Under the pieces are notes generated by a model. That model did no database searches, was not told the DNA's origin, and saw only the letters and a program-made list of their open reading frames with translations. A DNA stretch of 64,000 nt, from the NCBI GenBank assembly GCA_942486035.1, contig CALNXK010000380.1, positions 102,001-166,000 of the forward strand, read 5' to 3'. Shown here in pieces: positions 55,258 through 64,000 of this stretch. Each line of letters opens with the position of its first letter. Positions within the stretch are counted from its first letter, which is position 1. The position numbers and the translations under genes were made by a program. Source of the DNA: Porites lobata. Taxonomy: Eukaryota; Cnidaria; Anthozoa; Scleractinia; Poritidae.

Positions 55258-57659
55258 CGAAGAGAAGCTGCCGGGTGACTCTTGTGATTTCTTACACGAC
55301 GCAGTTTTCCTCATCGATCGCCGTAGTTGCTTAGCGCGTTCAGCGGGGAAAGTTTCAGAACAAAATGTTAACAACCCGCAAAAATTACAACCTTTAGCAC
55401 GGCTACAAGAAACAAACACTCTCCGATGAATTTTTAAGGCGGATCTTTCCAAGGTATCGTAAATCTTTATTGCTGATACGATACGCGATGCACGACTTTC
55501 ACTTTCCACACCTTAATTTGCTCACATTGTCTAGTATACAACGCCAAGCTGACATTTTAGATGTCCATGTTCGTTGCACGACTTCTGAAACTTTCTACAG
55601 CGTGAAAATTTCCGTTGCACGGGCCACGCAACTACGTCGATTGATCGTGGGAATTGCTGGCTTTGCTGTAGCACGCACCATCTTTCTTTCACGCCAAACT
55701 CCCTTACCGTACGTATTTTAAATACAGCCGTTGTGTTTAGTTCGAAATCTCGGTCCGGTTATGTGCTGAATCCTGACTTGTTAAGTGAGGTCGATTTTTC
55801 CAGGCCGTATGGGTTTGTTTTTTTACGGATAAGCAAAAAAAAAAAAAATAAAGGTGAGTTTGCGAAAATGTTTGAAAGTGGTTGGTGTGAAAGTGTTTGG
55901 AGGGCGATAAACGCGCAGTGTTTGACAGGTGTAGGTATAGAGTTGAGAAATCGAGGAAGGGTGGGATGTCTATATAGATAGTTTTGTAGTCCCTAAAACT
56001 TTACAAGAAGTGAACACTCTTAAGGAAATTCCAGGGAGAAGAGACCAAGGAATAGGGACACTTTCCAAAGATCCAACTTAAGCTCGTGATTTCTAGGACC
56101 TGGGTCTCTGGCTTACTAAACCGCATAAGAGAACCTGGGTTAATCTTCACTGTGATTAGAATTATGGCTAATATGGTAGAAATGAATTTTTATTATAAGA
56201 TATCTTTTAACAAATACATGTCTAAAGGTAATTTCACATACCGGTAATATGTGATTTTTGCCAAACTATTTATCTATGATTGGCTTGATGTTTCCCTTAC
56301 TAACCCCTCAAACACATCCACAATGCCATTGTTTTAACTCCCTTGCTATTGATGGTACAACATTGGACTTATTTTGAAAGAATAATGCTGCAATATTAAC
56401 AATTTTCCTTTGGTGCATTTGTTTGATATTTCATATTTTCTCTATCATAATTCTCCTCATCTGACAATAATATTCTTCACTGCTGATTATTTTTAAATCT
56501 TTAAATACCTTCTTCAGAAGGATAAAAATCTTCATTGTATGGTCACCATTCCACACAGTGTCTCTAAAATACTTTCCACAGAACATCATTTATTACAATT
56601 ATCAATTATTGTTTCCTGTAGAAGACAATCAGAGAATGCAAATTCTAGAATACAAGCGGTAAAGATTTGATTCTTGAAATTCCTGTCTCGGATCATCTTG
56701 ATTTCTTTAAGCAGACTAACAGTCTTTGGCACTGATGTCGTAACATTAGTGGCTTAGAATGGTTCTGCTGTTTTCATTACTGTCATCAAAAAAGGAAGGA
56801 TTTTTTTCTCTTCTGCAGGTTGTGCACTAAATAAAATCTAAAAGAAGAAAGGCTTTAAGAATGATTGAAAACAGTAAGTGACAATTTCAGCACAGTTCCC
56901 TTTTTCAAAGAGTGTTGGAAAACAGTTGTATGTTATGCGTAGGTATACCATATTTACTTGTGTATAACGTGCTCCTGAATATAATGCCCACCGCATTTTT
57001 CTAGACCATTCTCAAATAATATAGTCAGGTATACCTGTTGGCCACCTAGTAAAACAAACCCTTTGGGAGCGAAAGAATCACCAACAAATGCCCCAGCGTA
57101 AACGTTTTATAACAAATTAAAATAAAATAAAATATTACAGCTCCCTACTATTTACATAACTCAAATAGACATGTGAACTCCAATAATGATAAAGTAAAAA
57201 AAAATCTCAACAGCTTAAAAATAAAATTAGTGTAATGGCATCTGTACTTCTGTATTATGGGATGTTTTCCCATTTATAATTATATAAATGTTCAATTGCA
57301 CTATTATCTTAAGCAGTCACAAGGCTTACTTCATCAGCTTTCAATTGTCATTAAATGGTGACAAAAAACATGATAATTCTTGTGAAGTGTCTGTCAGCTT
57401 TTAGACATGAGATTACTGAGCATCCTTGAATAAAAGCCAGATCTACTGTTAAGTATAATGAGGGTCCTGAAGGGGGGGATATCAATCTCATTGAAACTGT
57501 TTAACCCTCAATTCCCATTTTTTCCCATTCTCAGTGATAGATTACCCCCTGCCAGTGACTTAAATCCCATTTTCCCAGAGCAACAACATCCCATTTTACT
57601 CCTTCAGAACCCCCCACAATGGATTCAGTATAGCACCCTTCCTAGTAAACAAATCAGCA

Positions 57660-58175
57660 GACTTACCAATGAACAGCTGTAAGTACTTGCAACAGGATTC
57701 TTCTGGTAAAACTCCATAGAGAACATTGCCCTGAATTTCTTGTCCCCCAGTTAATGATTCCGGGCTTATGTACAACAAAGAAAACGCTCCCTATCCATTC
57801 AATATTTCTCGATCTTTCGTTTTACTTTCCGCTAAGTAAGTGGCCTGAATTTCTAGTGACCTCGAGTACTTTACCTGGTCCTCAATAATTGACATGAGAG
57901 GTAAAATAACTATGACCAGTGGATTACTAGGGAATTCATAACCTTTAGCATCTAACGATTTTTAAACCCCCAAGCTTATAGGCAACATTTGGAAGGTTAC
58001 ACTCTTCTACCAATTGCCCAAAAACATCTCTTCTTTCCACAATCTTCTCAATAATAAATCTTTGCTTCGCTTTGAACTGTACCACCGGAAACAAAGACAA
58101 GCCTTCTTCAAGCGCTTTCTGGTTAACACTACTATCAACTTCGGCCGAATTCGTACGGTCAACTACTGTAAGCTT
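57660..58175 (-). pseudogene. RecQ-like helicase N-terminal relic inside the long-TIR element
   Basis: Reading from the right arm inward: LFPVVQFKAKQRFIIEKIVE and RRDVFGQ (Q-motif-like region leading to the ATP site), then after a frame change KSVTFQMLP (remains of Walker A, the preceding GxG position now a stop), then NPLVIVILPLMSIIEDQVKY (motif Ia region of RecQ-type SF2 helicases) and, past a stop, SLLYISPESLTGG (motif Ib-like SPE). The later DEAH and motif III-VI regions are not found. A GTAAGT donor follows LQLFIG at 57661. At least one frameshift and two stops make it nonfunctional. Captured host or transposon helicase; which one is unresolved. Confidence 0.7.
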
Positions 58176-58818
58176 TCAAGCTTAAAAGTTTCGAAAGGAG
58201 TTTGGAGCGAAAGCAACCGCACTGCAGCTAGCTGGCATTTCCCACGATCAATCGACGTAGTTGCCTGGCCCGTGCAACGGAAATTTTCACGTTGTAGAAA
58301 GTTTCAGAAGTCGTGCAACGAACATTGACATCTAAAATGTCAGCTTGGCGTTCTATACTAGACAATGTGAGCAAATTAAGGTGTATAAAGTGAAAGTAAT
58401 GTATAGCGTATCGTATCAGCAATAAAGATTTACGATACCTTGGAAAGATCCGCCTTAAAAATTCATCGGAGAGTGTTTGCTTCTTGTAGCCGTGCTAAAG
58501 GTTGTAATTTTTGCGGGTTGTTAACATTTTGTTCTGAAACTTTCCCCGAGAAACATTCCCCGTTGAACGCGCTAAGCAACTATGGCGATCGATGAGGAAA
58601 ACTACCTTGTGTAAGAAAACACAAGAGTCACCCGGAAGCTTCTCTTCGCTGATTGGCCAGAAAAAGATTTTTCTGGCCAATCAGAAGCAGGCAATTCAAA
58701 CGCCTCTGGAACTGGTTCGGTAAGAGTAAGTGCCCAGGGGCTCGTCTCGATCTTACAGAAAACTTTCACCACGAACATTTTATCGACCCGACTAACTGCC
58801 CCTGGGTCTCCGAGGATG

Positions 58819-59818
58819 ACTATCGATCTATTGCTGTGACAGAAGGTTTTAATTTAACTAATGATAACTCGCTTGCGGCAAAGAGCCGTCATTTCTCTGT
58901 AGGACTGAGATATGATCAAACCACTGACTGGTACAGCAAACACAGCAGTAGATTAAACAGGACTAAACTTTGGTTCCAACAGAGTTTATTCTTCAGCGGA
59001 TCAAATGGCAATAATTAACTCAGGAAGGACACAGCAAAAATAATCGAAAACAGTAAAAACTAGCTTACTTACATTAAATATGATTTCTACAACCATTGAA
59101 GACAAAAGAAACTTTGAAAACTAAGTGCAAACTCTATTTTTAACCTGAAATCTTTTGTTAATACTGTTGCTATTTTAGGAAGTCTGAAGTACTGAAAATA
59201 AGAACTAGCCAGGTCAGCAGAACAGCGTTTATGTACAAAGTATTACAATATGAATGAAAATGCAAGTTCAGCGAGCGGCTGTTTCAACAGAAAGAAGCGC
59301 AGACTAATTGCAAGTTTTCACCAAGCTAAACAGCAAAACCTTTCATATTCAAAATTCATTTGTTGCTCTATTTGACTAACAACTTAATGAAATATTTGTT
59401 CGCAAATAGACAGCTAAATAGCAAATTTAAACAAGCGACACCTGTGCAAAAGGGCTATGAAAAGATGTCGTCCGGTTGTAAATAACCATTATTCAGAAAA
59501 TAATTATCCTTTTAAAAGTCATCATTGAAGTAAAATGCAATGCTTATAATTGAAAATAGAACGAGAAATTAGTTTTGTTTGTTAAGGAACACTGTTGGCT
59601 TTTCTACAATTATTACTTAGCGGACACAAAACAAATTAAAGGACAATGAAATGGCACGAGCCTTTTTGCGGAGCTAAAACATCTTTATGCAATTTCAGTA
59701 TAAATTACTAAAAACAACGTCAAAGATATGAAATTCGAGACAAATAAAGAATTCATGGAAAATCTCTCCTTACATTGCCTTCGAGCTTCGACAATCTTTT
59801 TACATCTGGTTCTCTTAA
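58819..59818. other. Unassigned AT-rich DNA
   Basis: The frame 58653-59018 (+) begins in the right arm and runs outward; no domain. No other feature seen. Confidence 0.45.
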
Positions 59819-60355
59819 CAGGGGCACCCAACGAGAATATAGTTTAAAACCACTTATACATAGCACTGTTGAACGTGTTTTAGTAAATGTACCGGTATTG
59901 TTTTTCTGGGAATTAGCTTCTTCCTCGCTGGCAGCAGAGAGGTACCCCCCGGCAACTGGGATCTTGACAAGGAGTGCAACTCTTTCTTCACAACAAGGTT
60001 AATCGTTTATTTCGCAAAGTGTATTCAAACGGTAGATACAGGCACATATTTATCCCCTAAAAATTTTTCATCTGTTCGGATTTCCTAGCTGAAAGTGTAG
60101 TGATCCGAAAATTTTAGGGATCAAAACTTACTTTTTCGAAAATTTCAGCCACAAAAAAAGCCTCCCGAAAATTCTAGGTGACCTTTTTAGGGTAAGAATC
60201 CGTTAAAAATGGGCAATTATACCATCTTTTAGATGTTCGAAAATCCTAGGAGAAGCAGGCAAGCAAGAAATTATACAACAAATGTTCCGAAAGTTCTAGA
60301 TCTCAAATCGTATTCCGAACAGATATTTTCCAAAAATTGGCATTGGGTGCCCCTG
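59819..60355. mobile_element. CAGGG-terminated element, 6 bp duplication
   Basis: 537 bp from CAGGGGCACCCAACG to complement CATTGGGTGCCCCTG. TCTTAA is repeated exactly at 59813-59818 and 60356-60361. CCGAAAATT / GTTCGGAT words recur inside. Same CAGGG end and duplication length as 13003-13240, but different interior. Confidence 0.85.
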
Positions 60356-60825
60356 TCTTAAGTTCTTCATGATTACAAAACTCAATTGCTCAGTATCTTC
60401 GATCCCATGTAAAGTCTAGGACACCCTTAAAACCAATAAAATATCTTGCCAATGCACACACTTTTGGAACTCTCCAAGTTCAAACGTCGATCTTTTCATG
60501 TACCAAACTTAATACCTATTTAGGTCGACCCAAATGATGAGTCATTCGACGGTTGATTCAGATCTCGAACTTAATTAGTCGGACTCAATTCATTTCCATG
60601 ATGTTCAATGGTCTAAAACGCAAGTGAAATAAATTTTAGTAATTTATGCATTAGGTTCGGCATATGAGAAGTTCGACGTTTAAACCGGAACTAAGCAAAC
60701 ATTTAACTACCATGACATCTGCAGCTGTGACATGGTCTAGCTAATTTTAAATTTTCCCTTAAATGTGAACTTTTGTCGAAAAATTTCTAATAATCCAACT
60801 AAATCTCCTTATAATTTCTAAATGA
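60356..60825. other. Unassigned AT-rich DNA
   Basis: Nothing recognised between the CAGGG element and the LINE fragment. Confidence 0.45.
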
Positions 60826-61150
60826 GTGTATATAACTCAACTTCCTCCTATTCTTGCAACAGTAAAGGCTTACGGTGTTCAGGAACCAGCTCTTCAACTC
60901 TTAAGATCATATCTGCATGGCCGCAAGCAAAGGGTGATATGCAATAACAAGTGCTCTAGCTGGTCAACGGTACGATGTGGCGTTCCACAGGGAAGTCTCC
61001 TTAGTCCTCTACTATTTAACATCTTTATGAACGACATAAACGAAACTGTCACCGTTTCTTCCCTCCGCCTCTATGCAGACGATACAACTCAATATACTGC
61101 GGATTATAGCCCAGTTGTTCTTCAACACTTATGTGTGTATCTGACATTAA
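60826..61150 (+). pseudogene. Reverse-transcriptase fragment of a CR1/Jockey-type LINE
   Basis: ILATVKAYGVQEPALQLLRS, RKQRVICNNKCSSWSTVRCG, VPQGSLLSPLLFNIFMNDIN and LRLYADDTTQY are consecutive RT motifs. The catalytic YADD pair (~61070-61082) is intact, but motif A upstream and everything after the palm are missing. It ends in a short TTATC-type repeat (61153-61182), which may be the 3' tail. Different clade from the L1-like LINE at 26500. Confidence 0.85.
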
Positions 61151-61275
61151 ATAAATTATCTTATTTTATCTTATCTTATCTAGTAACTGATGTTGATTCT
61201 ATTCCTTTTTTCCCGTATCTTAGCAATCTGTGGTTGATTTCATTAAATCGCGTCGTTCCTCTTCTTTAAGTCTAG

Positions 61276-61449
61276 CATTCTCGTCCCCAGAGCCTCCTGG
61301 GGGCCTGAGCACGAGAACCAGGAATCTCTGGGGACACAGGATTTGAAGTTGAAGTCCTAGATTTTAAGACTTTCGGTCATTTCTGATTTTCTACAAGAGT
61401 GTCCTGGTTTTCGTGCTCAGGCCCCTAGGAGGCTCTGGGGACGAGAATG
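61276..61449. mobile_element. Foldback MITE with 8 bp duplication (hAT-like)
   Basis: CATTCTCGTCCCCAGAGCCT and its complement bound a 174 bp hairpin with ~45 bp arms. TAAGTCTA occurs exactly at 61267-61274 and 61450-61457 (one extra G at 61275). An 8 bp duplication fits hAT superfamily. Confidence 0.85.
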
Positions 61450-61609
61450 TAAGTCTACTTAAACTAACCTAGGAGGAGCCTGGACCCTACCTAAGCCCCA
61501 GGTTTCCAGTTCAGGCTTCCCCCTCACCATCTTTTTCTTTACATTTATCTAAATTCTGCAGCCTGTAATGTGACAAAAAGAAATAAATCAAAACAAGAAG
61601 CATCATTTT

Positions 61610-62704
61610 CTTTCTCTTCAAGATAAAGAGTTGCCATCCTTGCAAGGAACGCTCTACCGCGTAATTGTGAAGAAAATTAAACTGTCTTCGACTTCAGATA
61701 ATTAGGAACTGCTTCACTGCATTCTTCATCGTACCTATACAACAAAAACAGCAAGGAGGAACGTTAGCAAGCTAGCAGAAGAATAGTGATTTCAGCCAGC
61801 GTAGCCAATCAGTTAATATATTGGCGCCTGACTTCGAAACCATTTAAAGCATAGAATACCATTTAAACCTTTAACTCACATCGTACGAGAAGCATTATTG
61901 TAGATAAACCGATACTTACAACCGAAAATGTTTAATAAAGCCCCCCTCTCCAAACCCTCCGACCTTTTCAAAGAAATAAAGCACGAAAGCTCCCTCTCTC
62001 TCTCTTTCAAGCCCCACTACTATTACTCTTAACCAATAGACGTACATGATAGGTGCAAATGTAACTGGATTGAAGGTTACAACTAGCTGTTGTTCTTCGG
62101 TTGTATGACCTCCAACTAAAGCTTTTCCACTTTGTGTTCTAGTTCTTTATGGAGACTACGATATTCGGTTAATTGAATAAGCCAACCCCCCCCCCTCTCA
62201 AACGTCCTTGAAATAAATAAGTCCCTGGGGAAATTAATATAGGATTTACGGTACTTTCCTGACTTTCAACTGGTAAGAATATCAAATCCCTTAATCGACC
62301 ATCCACCAAAAATGCCAAAGTGCTTCCACTCAGAGCACCATAACTGAAGCCGGTGGCTCATATAGGCTATCACCTTCCGAAAGCGACAGGAAATTTTCGG
62401 TGGTCGCATACGTCAGGTTCGACTGTAAGTTACAATCATTCGGAAAGAGCTCAAACAGGACCACCGACACTTTAAAATGTAAAGAAATTGCGAAATTTGA
62501 AATAAATTTTGTAATGTTTAACTGCCAAACAAAGTTTCCTTTCTTATTGTCAACTTGACCTGTGATAAGCAGATCGACGCTATACGTGGCATCGGTTGAG
62601 TTCGTTGCCCGATAACTGTTAAAAATAATTGCTAGTTAAAATAACGATTGCAAATGCAGGGATTATGATCCCAGGATTAAATATATTCCAAAATACCTTG
62701 CTAG
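61610..62704. repeat. 3' flank shared with the first TPR-CHAT gene
   Basis: Homologous to 14261-15061 in order and orientation: GCAAGGAACGCTC, CTGCATTCTTCATCGTACCT, AACGTTAGCAAGCTAGCAGA, CTTTAAAATGTAAAGAAATT and GTTGAGTTCGTTG. Longer here because of small insertions, including CTCT and C-rich tracts near 61990 and 62195. Confidence 0.75.
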
Positions 62705-64000
62705 TTAATTGCTGCCTTCAAACTCGAGCGTTACGTCATCACCAATGAGAACAAAAGGCGCCCAGTACCTCACTGCGCTAAAGTCTTCAGATTCTCTCAT
62801 GGATTTCATGGCTTTATTCAGGGCCTCACTGGCACTTCGTCCATGGACTAGTTCTTGGTAGAAAACTTTCATGAACTCCATAGTAGCTTCGTCGTCAATC
62901 GCCCACAGGGACATCAGAACAGCACGAGCACCAGCACCCAAAAAAGCCCGTGCGATGCCGACCACACCCTCAGATTTGACTTCTCCCCGACCACTATGAC
63001 AACAACTAAGTACAACAAGTCTTGCCCTTATCTGCGCCTTTAAAACATCTTTCATAGTTAAGAGATAGTCCTCCCTGGCTGGATTTACGGATGAACGCGT
63101 TGTGTTTGGGGCCAAGGCAATTTCTCCCGTTTCCATTTTACCGTGAGCAGCAATGTGCACCAAACCAACCGAGGAGATACGTCTTAAAACTTCATCTTTT
63201 GTTGCCTGCTTTCCAACGAGAGGTTCAGTTTGAAGTATTTCCCCAATCATCTGCACTTCCCTCTTGGCCCAAATTAACTGCTCTAGCACCTTTCCTTCAT
63301 AAACCACCTCCTGTACCCACGGATCGCCGACAAGAAGAGCGCCAGTCTTGCTATGCCAATCTGCTGGACAATTTTGGATTAATTGAAGACTAGAAAGTGA
63401 GGGAAGCAGACGAATTCTGAAAGTTTCGCAGAGGTACTTTAATTTCATGTCCATGAAAGCAGCATAAGGCGCCAAACACAGAGGTCCGTCTGGAACAATC
63501 ACAATCTCGTCGCTATAGAGTAAGCCTCTTATAGGGTCTATGACAACATTGTACAATGTTTGTAATGACTTTGTCTCAACACATGGCCGAGACTTTGGGT
63601 TACTGGATCTTTCTTCTGCTAGCTTTTTATCGCTTGGGTTACTTAATGAGCGATCTTCACAGTTAACATGAGCTCTCATACCTATAGTTTCCAACAGAGA
63701 CTGAAAATAGGTTGTGATGGAGATACCGACCTCAGTTCTTCTAGTTTTGATATCTTTTCCTTTCTCATTCACCCAGAAAACTATTCCTCCCTCGCTGATA
63801 CCCATGAAAACTGTATTTGGTGGTAAGTAACTAGCAAAGTCACTTGGTCTTGAGGAAAGTGTTCCTATTTCTGGGCGTAACCCTTTAAGACCATACTTGA
63901 ACTCCAGAAGATCATTTAAAGCTCGTGCACGTCCTTGATCAGCAGTTAAAAGTGCCTCAATGACTTTACCTTCCGTAAACTGCAGCTCCCACAGCCTCAA
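62705..64000 (-). CDS. Second TPR-CHAT protein, C-terminal part (runs off the window)
   Basis: 431 codons open to the window edge; the first Met at the edge is not a start, since upstream TPRs are expected beyond 64000. It begins at the end of the TPR-CHAT linker (EALLTADQGRARALNDLLEF) and covers the full CHAT domain. The probable dyad is His286 in VHIAAHGKM and Cys334 (or Cys333) in VVLSCCHSGRG, in the same spacing as the 15062-20044 gene. The last ~150 residues are nearly identical between the two. The middle (linker after NCEDRSL) diverges more and is shorter, which suggests relaxed constraint there. Substrate unknown. The stop TAA is followed by the shared 3' flank. Confidence 0.92.
   Translation of the reverse strand: MRLWELQFTEGKVIEALLTADQGRARALNDLLEFKYGLKGLRPEIGTLSSRPSDFASYLPPNTVFMGISEGGIVFWVNEKGKDIKTRRTEVGISITTYFQSLLETIGMRAHVNCEDRSLSNPSDKKLAEERSSNPKSRPCVETKSLQTLYNVVIDPIRGLLYSDEIVIVPDGPLCLAPYAAFMDMKLKYLCETFRIRLLPSLSSLQLIQNCPADWHSKTGALLVGDPWVQEVVYEGKVLEQLIWAKREVQMIGEILQTEPLVGKQATKDEVLRRISSVGLVHIAAHGKMETGEIALAPNTTRSSVNPAREDYLLTMKDVLKAQIRARLVVLSCCHSGRGEVKSEGVVGIARAFLGAGARAVLMSLWAIDDEATMEFMKVFYQELVHGRSASEALNKAMKSMRESEDFSAVRYWAPFVLIGDDVTLEFEGSN

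Larger units (their letters stand above)
55088..58818. mobile_element. 3.73 kb long-TIR element with perfect 9 bp duplication
   Basis: Arms of about 570-580 bp: left 55088-55660, right ~58235-58818, inverted, starting CATCCTCGGAGACCCAGGGG. ACTATCGAT is repeated exactly at 55079-55087 and 58819-58827. Each arm contains a CCAAT-bearing palindrome. The interior carries a RecQ-like helicase relic on the minus strand next to the right arm and about 2 kb of AT-rich DNA without ORFs. The 9 bp duplication and long TIRs fit Mutator-like elements; no transposase found. Confidence 0.92.

Overview
The window is nuclear DNA of an animal, most likely a stony coral or another anthozoan cnidarian. The evidence is a very long TPR array fused to a CHAT domain (a gene type expanded in cnidarians), an exportin-T fragment split by introns with GT/AG boundaries, LINE remnants, tRNA-derived SINEs, and dozens of short inverted-repeat transposons in AT-rich sequence. 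The species assignment is inference. No prokaryotic operon, CRISPR array, rRNA or convincing functional tRNA is visible.

Layout. 1-14,260 is repeats: palindromes, SINE pieces, MITEs and several diverged copies of one segment that was repeatedly duplicated. 15,062-20,044 (-) is an intact single-exon gene of 1,660 aa with about 28 TPRs and a C-terminal CHAT domain that keeps the His/Cys dyad. 20,045-22,823 is AT-rich with a second SINE type. 22,824-26,095 is a 3.27 kb foldback element with ~1.1 kb arms and small ORFs. 26,500-29,700 is a decayed L1-like LINE split by an 881 bp MITE. 31,328-36,888 is a four-copy array of a ~1.76 kb unit. 37-44 kb is mixed small repeats. 44,180-50,839 (-) holds seven recognisable 5' exons of exportin-T, with an in-frame stop and a frameshift and introns loaded with transposons. 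55,088-58,818 is a 3.73 kb long-TIR element with a perfect 9 bp target-site duplication and a RecQ-like helicase relic. 59,819-61,449 has two more DNA elements and a LINE RT fragment. 62,705-64,000 (-) is the C-terminal 431 aa of a second TPR-CHAT gene that runs out of the window.

The two TPR-CHAT genes share orientation, CHAT sequence and about 0.8-1.1 kb of 3' flank, so they came from a segmental duplication. Diverged copies of a flanking segment serve as natural empty-site controls: four MITE insertions can be mapped because one copy carries the element and another does not.

The strongest coding call is the TPR-CHAT gene. The most interesting mobile elements are the two long-TIR foldbacks, a TAGCCTG-terminated family with 9 bp duplications (one 1 kb member with an exon-like cargo), and two CAGGG-terminated elements with 6 bp rather than 8 bp duplications. 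All boundaries were read by eye; identities are approximate unless a short exact match is quoted.
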